A stretch of 64,000 bases of DNA from Rhynchonema sp. JSB1_4. Its lineage: Eukaryota; Nematoda; Chromadorea; Monhysterida; Xyalidae. The position numbers and the translations under genes were made by a program. The DNA is taken from assembly GCA_030248065.1 (NCBI GenBank), contig JASAMV010007297.1:1-64000 (forward strand), in the 5' to 3' direction. Below are positions 35,495 through 46,773 of the stretch, piece after piece; position 1 is the stretch's first letter; each line of letters opens with the position of its first letter. The notes beneath the pieces are model-generated. The model saw only the letters and a list, made by a program, of their open reading frames with translations. It was not told the origin of the DNA and searched no databases.

Positions 35495-36255
35495 TTATAA
35501 GCATTTATCACCATCTTTACAACAACACAGTTCAATGCCACCCGTTTCCGCACACGAACCATTGCAATGTTGGGCTTCTTGATCACTCATTGTGCTGCAG
35601 GTGAGCAGGCCGGCGGCACCGTCGATTGTTAACTGAAACATCACATAGCACGTAGTTCGTTGCTACGGTAACAACAGTAGTCTGTATCGGTACGGAAACG
35701 GAACAGCCACATCAGAGCCGTCATGCGTGCGATTGATCCGAGTTTGATCTCATAGTGCACAGCATCCAAGCTGGCAAACTGGGCGATAAAATTGGAGCTG
35801 TCTTGGTCACGTGACTCTTTTGAATTCAAGGTATTTCGACATCATTTAGTGATGATGCCACTAATTCCAACCAGCGTAATAAACTTTGTTCATTAGATGT
35901 CCGGGAGCAAGATAATCTCTAACTACGTTCCATTCAAAAGTCACGTGATCAGTGGCAAATCCTATCACAGCTTTATATGAAACCGGTCTTATTGATTGAT
36001 CCGATATGACCCGGCAACCAAAGGAACAAACAAATATTCCTTCCAACTTCCAACCGCTCATACCTTTATGCACACATTATGGTCCACATCAGCCATGCTT
36101 CGATCGGGACACTGTTGCACTTTGTAATTGTTCACATCCGAGCAATCCATGCTCTCGGTCACATCACAGTAATGGCATGACAACGACAGTGCGCTGTGAA
36201 ACATCAGCGAAGTGGCACACAGAGTGACAAGAAGGGCTTGGGATAAGGACAACAT
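35495..36255 (-). CDS. secreted Ly6/uPAR-domain protein
   Basis: Two exons, 36064-36255 (ATG) and 35495-35632 (stop TAA), joined in phase 0: 109 aa. The N-terminus is a signal peptide (MLSLSQALLVTLCATSLMF then HSALS). The mature part follows the Ly6 plan: CHYC at the start, spaced Cys in the middle, and a terminal CCC-x3-D-x-C cluster (ELCCCKDGDKC), the usual CC-x4-C end. No C-terminal hydrophobic tail for a GPI anchor is seen, so it is probably secreted. Three-finger proteins of this kind commonly bind receptors or modulate channels; no specific partner can be inferred. An open frame inside the intron (35645-35814) could be a cassette exon but would break the Ly6 spacing. Confidence 0.75.
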
Positions 36256-36942
36256 TTTAGTTTGTTGGCAAGTTGGATGGCGATGTCAAAGACGCTATGG
36301 GTCAGTTTCGGAAGCACAAGAAAACGCAATAAATGACTAAAACCGGTGTAGCGGAGCCACATAAATATGTGAATGTTCCGATTGGAAATTTGTGTGACGT
36401 TATTTACCATGTGACGCGTAATGTGTGTCAAAAGTGGAATGTGATAAGCTGAAAAGCACGGAAAAAAGTCAGACAAAATATTGTGATGTCACCAGGTACT
36501 GGTGTGCCGCATATTTTCGACCTACATATACTCACACGCTGGCGGAAACGTTTGATGAGGTGGGAAAGTTATTCAGGCCGCCATGTGATTCACAAAGTAC
36601 TGTATGTAGATTGTTAATGTACAGTACCTGACGTACGTCAGTGACGTGACAGTGTCACAGAGGGCAATACTTCACGATTCCGTGACATTACAAGCACATT
36701 TACAACAACTTTTTCGAAACCGCAGACAGCATACGATCCAGATAGTCCATGGGACACGTGAAGCGCATGTGTGAACTGATGGTAACACAATCCCTTAGCG
36801 AATGATATGCGCAGATTGTATTATGATTTGTACCTGTGACGAAAAGAATCTGAAGTCCGGATACAACTTCAAACGCAAAATTTTCATCTGATAGTGAGCA
36901 GCCCATCTTTATGCACTGCCATATGGTCGTTAAACCAAAAAC

Positions 36943-38118
36943 GAGTGGACCGAATGGCAGACGTGCTCTGTCAGCTGTGGCATCGGAACAAAAGTGAAAA
37001 CTAAAGTAAAATCTACTTGTTTTTTTAGATGGAAGCGATCATATTTTATCGATGACCATTTTCTTTGAGAGTTACTGCACCATGTGGCCAATAACGCGCA
37101 ATGTAAGAAAGAGCAAGTCAGTTCATGTATCACCGCCAGACCATGGAGCCCTTGGTCAGCTCTGCGACCTGTGGCAATGGCGAATTAGTGAGACTTCGTG
37201 TGAGTGGTGGATATTGTTCACAGTGGTTTCGGGCAAAAACGCAAGTTTGAAATAACGGGGTTTTCAGGACGCTGGCCCAGCTCAGAAAGGTCCTTGCGAT
37301 CTTAAAGAATCTTGTGCGCCCCAAAAGCCGTCGTGCCCCATAACAGCAACAACAACTACAACAACCGCCCAAACATCGATTGTGATTCACCCCGTTCCAA
37401 CGACCAACCGTCTCAGAGACAAACTTCAACTAAGGCCAAAATTCGACTGAGCGAAACAGCTTGAATTTAGCAAGCGACAAGCCGGAGACATCGTCTCTAG
37501 CCGTGACATACTACACACTCTACGTTGTAATCTTATTGCTGCACTCGTAGCGCTACTCGTCGATGGTGTGTTCGTGAAACGACGTCGTGGACAGGAGGCT
37601 GGACCAAACAGGCGGATCGAGGCTCGTGCTGCCTTGACGGTACCTGCAACAGAAGAACCATTCGGCGTCTGGAAGCATTTTGCATACCATTCGGCGCACG
37701 AGTTGCAGCAAGAAGTGCTGTGCGCTCAGCGACCACCCTCCGCCAACAAACAGATTTCGTTGCGCGCCTTCAAACGACACGGTCAGAAGCCGTTGACACA
37801 CACAGCGTTGTCGGCTGTTGAGGTGAAACACTGCGGGATCCCACTCATTCTGGCCTGTGTGAAACAAGTCGATTTCAGGTTCCCAAAGAGCATGCACCAG
37901 CTGCAAATGCTCCCGAAGGTATTAATGCGGCTAATCCAAATGCGCGCATGAAGTTTGGCAGACAGGTTGGCTCGTTTTTAGTTGTTGTGATCGATATCAG
38001 GAGAATATTGAATTGTACGCAGCATGTGGATGTGTTCGAAATGACCGGTCGCGACAAAGGCCAGTTTCTGAGCGAACACGAGTACAAAATGAAGAGACAA
38101 GAAGCTGAGCGAATCTAG
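36943..38118 (+). pseudogene. TSP1-transmembrane gene related to the 52.8-59.4 kb cluster, interrupted by a stop
   Basis: Exons: about 36943-37005, 37140-37199, 37268-37639, 37709-37822, 37879-37965, 38023-38118. They give a TSP1 start (EWTEWQTCSVSCGIG), a second TSP1-like piece (SATCGNGELVRLR), an exon with the TSP1 end (GPCDLKESC), a Thr-rich stalk, a hydrophobic segment (NLIAALVALLVDGVF) and basic KRRR, then three cytoplasmic exons. The tail is plainly homologous to the minus sushi-TM gene (VPKEHAP/VPKQHVL, MTGRDK ... FLSE) with identical phases and one identical exon length (114 nt). An in-frame TGA (37448-37450) splits the stalk from the membrane segment, and the WSPWS words at 37142-37159 are out of frame with the following SATCG. 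No PLAT or signal peptide was found upstream. Either a young pseudogene, a sequencing error, or readthrough. Confidence 0.65.
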
Positions 38119-38632
38119 ATTCCTGCGATTCATATCAGCGTAAACGTTGCTCACGGAGCAACCTTTGCACCGGTCGAAATTACAGAAACAACTGAACCGC
38201 AAGACATGACACAAACCGAAATGTTGGCTGGCGATAGGCAACGATGTGAATCGCCGAGCTTTTGCAAAACTCAACCTGGTTACCGGATTAGTGTAGAATA
38301 ATAAGGTAAACCATACTGTTCCATATTTTATACTTTCTCGTTCCTGATGCGAAGGCACGAATAAACGCTGAAGAAGATTCAGTGCAAAAGATACCCACAG
38401 CACAACTGTAACATCATTAACTAGAAGTACTGGCAGTGAATGCAATTTTGGAGAGACATAACCGATAAACGAAACACCGTAGTTAAAAAACCAACATCGA
38501 AATCTTCAACAAAGATTCACACAGCCAAATAAATTTTTTGGGCTTTTAAAAGTGCATGTGTTAGCAAGCACATACGCAAGACACATTCAAACAAACGGAA
38601 ATCAGCGATTGAAAGTATTTGTATCTTGCTTG

Positions 38633-39772
38633 TTAATCGAGGCTCACATTTTCGGTCGCCAAATTTGTCTGATCCGCGCCAGCTTTCGGGCTTGACTTGG
38701 CCGACGACAATTGATACGACTTCCATTGTGCGTTGAGCGTGCGGTACGAATTGATCTGTAAAATTTTTTATGAAATATCAAAGTATTCTAGCTGCGTGGA
38801 AGTGGGACAGACATTATGTACTGCCCACCCACTGTGAGCGAAGCAATAGCCCCTGAATTTCCCTGGCCGATTTTTGTGCTTTACCGGGAAACAAAGTAAG
38901 GCAGCCTTGTTCACCAAGGACAAGGAAGCACTGGGCACTAGCACTTGGCCAGTGTCACTGTCAATTGTGCAACTTAGGTCACAGTGCTACTTCGACTTTG
39001 GATACAGTGCATTTATTTTCAGTAACCAATCACCACAGACAGCGGGCATTATGAATGCGGCACCAGAGAACGGTATGTTGTCGACGGGCGGGATATCAAA
39101 ATAACATTGGCAAAAACTAAGATATTGCGCGCAACCCGCAATCATCCCGCCCAAAACTGAAACTACTGAGTCTCTGATTGAACGCACCTGGTCCTCATAT
39201 TCACCACATCTCATGCGCACATTCTTCAATATCTCAGCGCCCCTGGCCACACTTTCCTGATCACCGCCGTCGTCACGAAAGATCGCGTCCAAAAACTGCA
39301 GTCCCAATTTGCGTACATTTTTGTCCACAGCCGTACACGTCAGCTGACCCGATTTGACGTAGCTGCTATTGCCCAGGTCGTCGTCTTTTCTGAAATAACT
39401 ATCTTTTGCCTTTTGTCCTTTAGTTTTGTAGTTATTGTGACAGTAAACAAAAACACACAAGACAAGATTTTACGTTCGATTTAAGATTACAGAAACACAC
39501 AAGATCCCTTCCAAAAAGTCACTGCTTTGAGAGCTTGGCGGCAACACCGACAATTCAATTGGGAGAACGCGAGAAATAAACGCAACAACAAAACAGCAAG
39601 CAAACTTTGACACCAGTTGTTTGCAGAATGCGGCTTCTAGTCGCTTCTCCTCGTAGACTTGCCGCACCGAATCTCCGATACTTTCGATCACGCTCAACGG
39701 ATCTGGTGGCGATTGCAATTGGCCATCTGACACATGTTGTTGCCCCTTTAAATTCGTTCTATGAAGTTGCAT
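38633..39772 (-). CDS. small helical protein of unknown function
   Basis: Three exons, 39612-39772 (ATG), 39188-39389 and 38633-38755 (stop TAA), join in phase for 161 aa. The sequence is hydrophilic and helix-prone (PLSVIESIGDSVRQVYEEKR; KLGLQFLDAIFRDDGG; EYEDQINSYRTLNAQW), with no signal peptide or membrane segment. Amphipathic patterning suggests a coiled-coil or helical-bundle subunit of a complex; size would fit a small Mediator-type subunit, but I see no diagnostic motif and make no call. Neighbours are the TSP1 pseudogene on the opposite strand and repeats upstream. Confidence 0.65.
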
Positions 39773-40051
39773 AAATAAAAACAGCGGGAAAAAGCCATTT
39801 TTCCTGCTTAAAACACACAGTCGGGGCGGGGCGGGACTTAAACCATAGTTGTGGCAACGGGAGTTTGCGGGGGTTACCACCCCTCGCCATACCTATTTCG
39901 GAAAATATCCCTTCCACAGAATGCGCCTTGTCGGAAACAGAACCCGGGGGTTCTATTTTTCACTGAGGTCGCTGGGGTGGGGATGGGGTTCTATTAATGG
40001 GAGGGTTCTATTTCCGATTGAGAGATAGAAATCTTCACGAGCAGCATCCAC

Positions 40052-40262
40052 GTCACTGGTGTAGCTGGCGTGGGGAGGGGGTTCCCCCTGCCCTAGGTGC
40101 AGCAGAGGCAGGTAGGTTGACCTTTCATCCTGGTACAGTCGGGTAGGTCGCCGCCCCCGGCTGGTACTGTGGGTTGCGATTTTTGGCTCAAACTGGTACA
40201 AAATCGGCATTTTTTGCTCCAAATAGGCGAAAAGTTGCGCGCTGCGAGCGAAATTAGCGTCT
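40052..40262. repeat. truncated GGTACAGTAGGTTG-family MITE
   Basis: Begins CACTGGTGTAGCTGGC, close to the left end of the element at 32312, followed by a C/G block, two ggtacagt(a/c)gg words and a core with TTGCGCGCTGCGAGCG. The right half is missing. No matching target duplication. Upstream (39940-40030) are ggggttctattaatggg words like those at 43060-43200. Confidence 0.7.
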
Positions 40263-40639
40263 CAGGGCACATTTTCATCAAAATTTAACCTTGACAGTTC
40301 ACGTTTCTATTTCCGACAATACAGCACTTGAAACCAAAACCAAACCAACTTGTTGGTCGCCACTACCTTCGTTTCCTACCGAACCACTTTGCAGATGAGA
40401 TCCCAACATTTTGCTACGCGTTGATCGTGCTCGTGGCTTGGAATTTTAAGGCCAATCGGTCACCAGTCAGCAGTTTTACGATTTCTTATTTTCTTTTCCT
40501 GTTCCATTCAGAGATTAGAATTTTGAACTTTTGGCTCGGGCTGGGCGGGCCGGAGATTTGGAGGTTCGGTCGGGCCAGTACTGTAGCTACTTTGGCGATA
40601 ATTTTTTTAGATTTATTTATTTATTCATTATTCAAAAAA

Positions 40640-40990
40640 GAGTACACGATTAGGGCTTTTATAGATGTCGAAGGAGCATTCGATAATGTGTTGACAAAAA
40701 AGCTCCTGTCCCTGAAAAGACAGGAGCTAAGGGCTATAAGTGTGTTCACTGGTCACTGTGCTGTGAAAAAGCACATGCACACAATCGGTCTGACCGACAA
40801 TCCCATCTGTGACGGATGCGGGCTGGAAGTTGAGTCAGCAGAGCATTTTCTCTGCAGTTGCCCCAAATACCGATATCAGCGTATCCACACGCTGGGCGGT
40901 CCAACGGTGACTTGCGAAGATGTGCAGGATATCAAACTGCAGTATATAACTGCGTTCATGAAAAGGTCACTTAGGTTTGATGAACAGTAA
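40640..40990 (+). mobile_element. LINE remnant: RT motif joined to C-terminal knuckle
   Basis: One open frame carries the reverse transcriptase box A-like word AFIDVEGAFDNV (about 40654-40689), then jumps directly to the ORF2 C-terminal end with IGLTDNPICDGCG and a C-x2-C-x8-H-x4-C knuckle, ending at TAA 40988-40990. Most of the RT domain is missing between them, so this is a deleted copy. The C-terminal part matches the relic at 10383-10610, with about half of the residues alike. Confidence 0.8.
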
Positions 40991-41470
40991 GACATTCCGC
41001 AAACAAAATGAGCTGGAACATTAGGTGCTAACATTTGCAACACAACCTTTTCTTCTCCTTCCAGAGTCTACAGCCATTCTTTTCCAAGGGCAAGGCGCAA
41101 TAGTCGATGAACAATTCGACTCGAGCGTTTGGATCGCGAAAGCGGACCTGGCCCACAAATATTCATTCATTCTATGTTTTTCACTCACCCAAATCTGAAA
41201 AATCTTTAAAAAAATCACTTAGTTTTAGATGTATGTTATGCTCTATAAATGTGTTTATGGGTGTTGAATCTTCACTTATTTGCCTTGTTATGTCATCAAT
41301 AACTGTGTAAACTATGTTTAATACAACAATAAAGCCTTACCATATCGCTGTGTGGGGTTGGGGTACCGCACCAGTTGAGGATGGGGTGGTTCTGTGATTG
41401 GGGAGTTCTATTTTTGGGGGTGCTCTATTTTTTCATTCGGTCCAATTTAGGGGGTTCTATTATTGGGGGG
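40991..41470. other. no gene seen; motif repeat at 41385-41470
   Basis: A/T-rich flank of the LINE remnant. From 41385 it contains ggggttctattttt words of the host-palindrome type. Into this the MITE at 41471 is inserted. Confidence 0.45.
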
Positions 41471-41944
41471 CAGGGTAGTACTTGGGGGGGGGTGGGAGGG
41501 GGTCCCCCCCCAATTCATCTATCTATCGTCAACACTTTTTGATTTCATCTATCTATCGTCAACACATATGGGCAAATCTATCTATCGTCAACAAATTTTG
41601 GGAACAATCTATCTATCGTCAACACATTTCGAACCCAAAATTGACATTTTTGCCTCAAAATGGCCCAAAATCGGTATTTTTCACCACAAACAGGCAAAAA
41701 TCGCGCGCTACGCGCGGATTTAGTACATCTATACACATTTTCATTAATATTTACACGTTATTACCTGCTTAATGCACTATACTATACCTTGATTTTTGGC
41801 GACCCCCCCCCACCATCTATCTATCGTCAACAAGTTTGGGTCGACCCCCCCCCCCAGATTTCGGACTTGGGGCATCTATCTATCGTCAACACATTTCGGG
41901 TCCCAATCTATCTATCGTCAACACCTTGACCAAGTACTACACTG
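41471..41944. mobile_element. hAT-type MITE, GTTGACGATAGATAG motif family (copy 2, inverted)
   Basis: Ends CAGGGTAGTACTTGG and CCAAGTACTACACTG; target duplication TTGGGGGG (41463-41470, 41945-41952). It is the inverse copy of 31574-32043 with the motif reading ctatctatcgtcaac. Length differs by only a few bases, in the homopolymer runs. Confidence 0.95.
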
Positions 41945-42216
41945 TTGGGGGGGGGTCAATTTTTGGGGGGTTGTTTCCGACAATACGTTCACTGAGGTCA
42001 TTTTCGGGGGTTCAATTTAAGGGGGGTCAATTATTGGGGGTTACATTTTTCACTTGCCCCCCCCCGACGAAAAAAATCATTGTTAATAATGCCCCTAAAA
42101 ATGGCTTGTTTTCGGTATTTTCTAACTTTAACAGCGGCAATTATGCTTAAAAAGCTGTGTTCTGTTGTGTGAGCAAGTTTAAACAACGTTTGACACAACA
42201 GCACAAACCTTACCAT

Positions 42217-43035
42217 CAGTGTAGTGGCAGGCCCATGTGTGGGAGGTAAGTATGATGCGGGGTTGGGACCGGAAGCGTGAGAGGTATGATTTTGGTCACC
42301 CAAAAAGGCGAAAAAACACCGTTTTTGTGATACAATTTTGGCCAAAAATTGAGGTAAAAATAGTACTTTTTCAAAATTTTCGCCGAAAATCGCCTAAAAA
42401 TAGGTATTATGGGTGGGTTCAGCGCGCGATTTTTGCGAAAATAAGGTCGAAAAACACCGATTTTTGCCTTAAAAAGGTATAAAATTGCTTGTGAGCATAG
42501 TAGTGGCTGGGGGTTGGGGGTTGGGGGGGTTACCCCCCTCTCAGTACTTACCTACCACAAAACCCGAGGGGGGGGGTTGGGGGGGTTGAGTACTTACCTC
42601 TCACAACTCCAAATCATACCTCTCACAAGCAATTTTATACCTTTTTAAGGCAAAAATCGGTGTTTTTCGACCTTATTTTCCCAAAAATCGCGCCCATAAT
42701 ACCTATTTTTAGGCGATTTTCGGCGAAAATTTTGAAAAAGTACTATTTTTACCTCAATTTTTGGCCAAAATTGTATCACAAAAACGGTGTTTTTTCGCCT
42801 TTTTGGGTGACCAAAATCATACCTCTCACGCTTCCGGTCCCAACCCCGCATCATACTTACCTCCCACACATGGGCCTGCCACTACACTGCTTGTGAGAGG
42901 TATGATTTGGAGTTGTGAGAGGTAAGTACTCAACCGCCCCCCCACCCCCCTCGGATTTTGTGGTAGGTAAGTACTGAGAGCTGAGAGGGGGTAACCCCCC
43001 AACCCCCCCCCCCCCCCCCCCCAGCCACTACTATG
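42217..43035. mobile_element. hAT-type MITE, GTGAGAGGTATGAT family (copy 2), split by copy 3
   Basis: Ends CAGTGTAGTGGC and GCCACTACTATG; target duplication CTTACCAT (42209-42216, 43036-43043). The sequence up to 42495 and from 42890 reconstitutes one element like 32978-33382. The central GGTTTGCGCGCGGAGCGCG palindrome is partly deleted here (42415-42430). Confidence 0.93.
42496..42889. mobile_element. hAT-type MITE, GTGAGAGGTATGAT family (copy 3), nested in copy 2
   Basis: Inverted copy of the same family inserted into copy 2. Ends CATAGTAGTGGC and GCCACTACACTG; target duplication CTTGTGAG (42488-42495, 42890-42897), which is host MITE sequence inside its repeated gtgagaggt word. The central palindrome is almost wholly deleted. 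Confidence 0.93.
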
Positions 43036-43043
43036 CTTACCAT

Positions 43044-44142
43044 ACCACTAATCTGTGGTACGGTGAAGGTTGGGGTTCTATTAATGGGGGTCAATTAATG
43101 AGGGGGTTCTATTTCTGATTTCGGGCCATTTGGGTGGGGTTCATCAATTAATGGGGGGTCAATTAATGGGCGGTTCTATTTCCGACAATACGGTAAAAGT
43201 AGGTGTTTTGCCCTTCGGAATTCCTTAAGTACTGGTAATTTTATTGAAAAAAAACGGTTTTTTTCGTGGAAAAAAACGTTTTTTTTCCAAAAATATAAAT
43301 TACTGTACTGACCCACTGACTGGGCACTACGTTAACAAACCATTATTTGGAAAATATTTTGTTTCGAAAATATAAATTACCGTAATTTTAGTCACTATAC
43401 ATTTATAGGTTTTTAGTTTTTACGGTAAATTTAAAATTGAAATAAATTTTTTAATTTCTCTCTTGAGATTTTTGCAACATCCAGTCGGCTTCTGAAGTTT
43501 TGAATGCGATGTAGATTTTTCGCATCTTGATGTTTTTGTGAATTTTGTGATAATCAGGATAAGCTGGGCTGATAGTGATAACACAGACCTATGTAGCTTA
43601 TCATAGAAAATAATTGCTCGTAGTTTGTCACAAACTATGATAAAGTTCAAAGAAAAATATTTGCATTGCCTCCCAATTTCCACGTTTTGTTGAAACTCAA
43701 TCGGTCGGACTTGAAGTTGCTTATGATCAACAATTATTGGGCCCTTGAGTACTACTCGACAATATGTCAAGTGCACGCGTACGTTTGATTTTAATACAAG
43801 CACTTTGATTTTATTTTTTGAATTTTTCAAACTTTGATTTATTCAGGTAGATATAGATTTATTTCGGAATGAAAATTTATGCATATTGCCTTGTACTGTA
43901 GGATCAATGATATCATCTACTTGACCTCTGTAAGCGATTAAAAACGGCAAGGCGCAGTAAAACAGTCAGTTCAGCCACAAGGGATCCCAGCAACAATGAC
44001 AATTGAGTAACATCATCATCTCATAATACAGTCTGCTTCATCGGTTTGCCATCCAAATTTCAAACATGAATATGCATTTTGTTCTGAGCGTTTTTAGGGT
44101 TAAGAGTGCCTGGGAGGGGTTTCGTACACCCCGTCTCCTGAG
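43044..44142. other. no gene seen; short motif repeats
   Basis: From 43070 to 43200 the words ggggttctattaatggg and ggggtcaattaatg recur. 43240-43300 has gaaaaaaaacggttttttt words. The remainder (43300-44130) is A/T-rich with no supported frame. Confidence 0.5.
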
Positions 44143-44930
44143 CAGGGTTGGATTAAAAAATTTTTTTATTATCGAACTTTTTTTTTTTTAAAAAAAAACT
44201 TTTTAAAATTTTTTTTTTAAAAATCACTTTTTTTTATTCCGGACCCCCAAAAAATTGATTTCTAGAAAAATGAAATTTCTGAAATCATGTTACTTAGGTA
44301 TGTTTTGAGGGACACTAAAGAGAACTTCTCCACTGACTTGCATGTTTATGTCGATCACCTGCGATCTAGCCCATTTGGTCATAACTTTGAGAACTCGCCC
44401 GAAGGTAACTCTGTGGGCATATATGACAAAGGGAAGACCAACCTTCTGTTTGTGAATTTGGGGATAAATTTGAAGAGAGATAAAGAGTTACACCACACTC
44501 ATGTTATGTGACAAAAGCAACAAATCACAAATCCACACAACTGCAAATAGGCGAGCAAAGTGGAGTCTGTCGATAGCTTACGTCGATAGCTCAATAACTG
44601 CACAGTATACGGTATGGGGTGTCCTATATTATACGTGCAGCGATTGTTGGGATGTCTGGGAACTGTATGAGTCCATTACAACGCCATTTTAAACTGAAAT
44701 ATAAGCGCCGCAGGCAATTTTTTGAGAATGATGAGCAATAAAACGCATGAAAACATACATTTTTACCTTAAAAAAGTAAGAAAATAACGAAAAAAAGGGG
44801 AAAAATAATAAAAAAAGTGGACTTACTTTTTAAAATTTTAAAATAAAAAAAGTGGCCAACTTTTTTTTTTTTAAAAAAAAATTTTTTTTTTACAAAAAAA
44901 TTTTTACTTTTTTTTTTTAATCCAACCCTG
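44143..44930. mobile_element. hAT-type element, CAGGGTTGGATT ends
   Basis: Ends CAGGGTTGGATT and AATCCAACCCTG; identical 8-bp target duplication CTCCTGAG (44135-44142, 44931-44938). Subterminal A and T runs of 100 bases lie at each side. The middle (44280-44700) has two short open frames on the plus strand (44287-44511 and 44501-44692) that overlap out of frame; they may be a captured or decayed gene piece. No transposase motif is seen. Confidence 0.92.
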
Positions 44931-45088
44931 CTCCTGAGAGGGAAAGGGCCCCTAAATCGCAAGATTTTCACTCTCGAACACTTGAAATGTAAAAAAATCG
45001 CTCGCGTCGAACATCAAGTGCACATTTTCACTGGCTTCTATAGTGGTCCTGCGAGCGCTACGCGCTCTTCTGCTGTTTTGACTGATAG

Positions 45089-45245
45089 AGGCAACCTACA
45101 CCAACACGAACCGATTTCGAAGGTGGCGTGTACTCAAAACGAATTATTCTTGAACAAGTAACATTTCCCAAATCAGCAGCCACGTCTGATTGTTTCACCA
45201 TTCTGCCAGCTGCGAAATCGAGCTCATGTTGGTGTAGTCTGCCTT
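45089..45245. repeat. small foldback, copy 1
   Basis: Outer arms (CCTACACCAACACGA and TCATGTTGGTGTAG) are inverse complements, with a centre containing tcccaaatcagcagccacg. An inverted copy lies at about 54445-54626. Confidence 0.65.
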
Positions 45246-45902
45246 TACACGGCCAAACAGGTGCTGAATTTTAACCAAGCTTTGGATAAAAACGGCGTTT
45301 CAGAAGTGGAACAACTACTGGATAAAAACATTTATTTTTCGCCCAGGTATCCCTAAATTCAGACCTATAGCTACATATACCCTTGTGGTTTTATACATAC
45401 TGTATTTTGAGACATGGAAGCCGTTCGTGCTCCTATGGTCACAACTGTGACACATGAATCTATGGTGATGATTAGGTGGAACAATTTAGCCTGGATCAGA
45501 AACAGTCCATGTGGCTTTCTAAATCTAGACTTTCTGAATTATTGACAACAAGCTGTAAATGAACAAACATCTGGGATACTTTTTAATGAACTTCATGACA
45601 GTCATGGGTACCCAGACAACGTTTTGATCATTTGTGCTCAGCTCCATTTATTTTACCACCTTGTGATTAATATTGCTCGCACGTTTGTTGAGCGATTTGG
45701 AACTTTGGAAAGAAATCCGGGGATAATTGCCAGCGTTTTGATCTATTCAAATTCGATAATACACAATAATCTAGACATTGCAGCCAGCGGTCACCCATTC
45801 ATGAAAATGCTATAAAAGCAAGTGTTTCGACCAGAAATTCAGTTGTATCACTTTGGTTTACACGCTGATCCAGCCCTCAGCTTCAAGTCACCTGCGATCA
45901 AA

Positions 45903-46468
45903 ATGCTCTCCAAATACGTGTTCCTGTTTGCCGTGTCGTTGGTGCTGGTAAAAACAAGCCAGGTTACTGTAGCTTTTGACAAATTAGTCTCTTGCATGTA
46001 AAATACGTGGACTACCTTGCAAGCCAGGTGAAGGAGCAAAGATACAGTATCAATCTGGCGGCGCCTGTGGTTTGAATTTGCCTAATGTGGACATTTAGTC
46101 ATCAAATTATTTTATGTAATAGTTGTTTCGACCCTCTCAGGCTTTCAACTGCTATGTTTGTACCAGCAATTGTGAAACAATGGCAAACTGGGTCGACACT
46201 GACTGCGGGGAGGTGACATCGTGTCACTGGGTGGGTCGTTTCGTACCTTGAAATATGCATTGCGTCAAAGCAATTGCTAGCACGGGTGGGTAAAAAGTTA
46301 AAGGCACGTCTGATAACAAGCAAACATCAAACACATCTCTCATCTCAGCAAATCTGATTGCAGAAACTAACGGGCAGCGGCAAAGTACATCGAGGCTGCG
46401 GCACGTGTGAGAAGATCATGTGCACCAACTGCAACATGGAAACGTGCAATGGTGCTCTGCCGGCGTAG
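45903..46468 (+). CDS. small secreted Ly6-like Cys-rich protein
   Basis: Three exons, 45903-45962, 46141-46212 and 46364-46468, all in phase 0 with GT-AG borders, give 78 aa. The first exon is exactly a signal peptide (MLSKYVFLFAVSLVLVKTSQ), the second begins the mature chain with NCYVC, and the third carries CGTC, CTNC and a final ETCN. Nine Cys in 58 residues and the terminal C-N resemble a minimal Ly6/three-finger domain with a lost Cys. No anchor sequence. Exon 1 encoding just the signal peptide and all-phase-0 splicing make the model believable even though it is too short for simple ORF calling. Function unknown. Confidence 0.65.
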
Positions 46469-46773
46469 TTCAGTTGCGTCGGACGGAAATGTTTGTCGAC
46501 ACACACAACCATATTAAAAATAAAGTTTGCTGTATCACTACTGTATGTCAATACAACGTATTATACCCCGTTTTTTATAACGTTGAATCTCATGCATTCG
46601 GCTCCCGTGAGCCGATTTGAATTTGCTTGAGATCAATATGTTAATCATCGGTACCCGACAACAGCTTTGTGGCACGCCACTTTGAGCCTTTTTGATTTCA
46701 ACACGGGAACTTTGGGCTTTTGAATTTTTTACGTTCGAACGTTCAATTCAGAAATAAACTTACGCATACTGAC
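46469..46773. other. no gene seen
   Basis: Probable 3' untranslated region and spacer between the Ly6-like gene and the hAT-type element. AATAAA occurs at 46753, and a similar aataaag at 46519. Confidence 0.4.

Noticed and set aside
35645..35814. Extra exon of the Ly6 gene
   Set aside because: It can be spliced in phase, but inserts 56 residues in the middle of the Ly6 Cys pattern; the two-exon form gives canonical spacing.
36700..36906. Minus-strand frame ending PMDYLDRMLSAVSKKLL
   Set aside because: Looks protein-like but has no upstream exons on that strand and lies against the plus-strand TSP1 locus; not enough support.
45990..46098. Cys-containing small frame (LACKIRGLPCKPG...) in intron 1 of the small Ly6-like gene
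   Set aside because: It ends in a stop before the next exon and is not needed for a continuous frame; could only be an alternative terminal exon.
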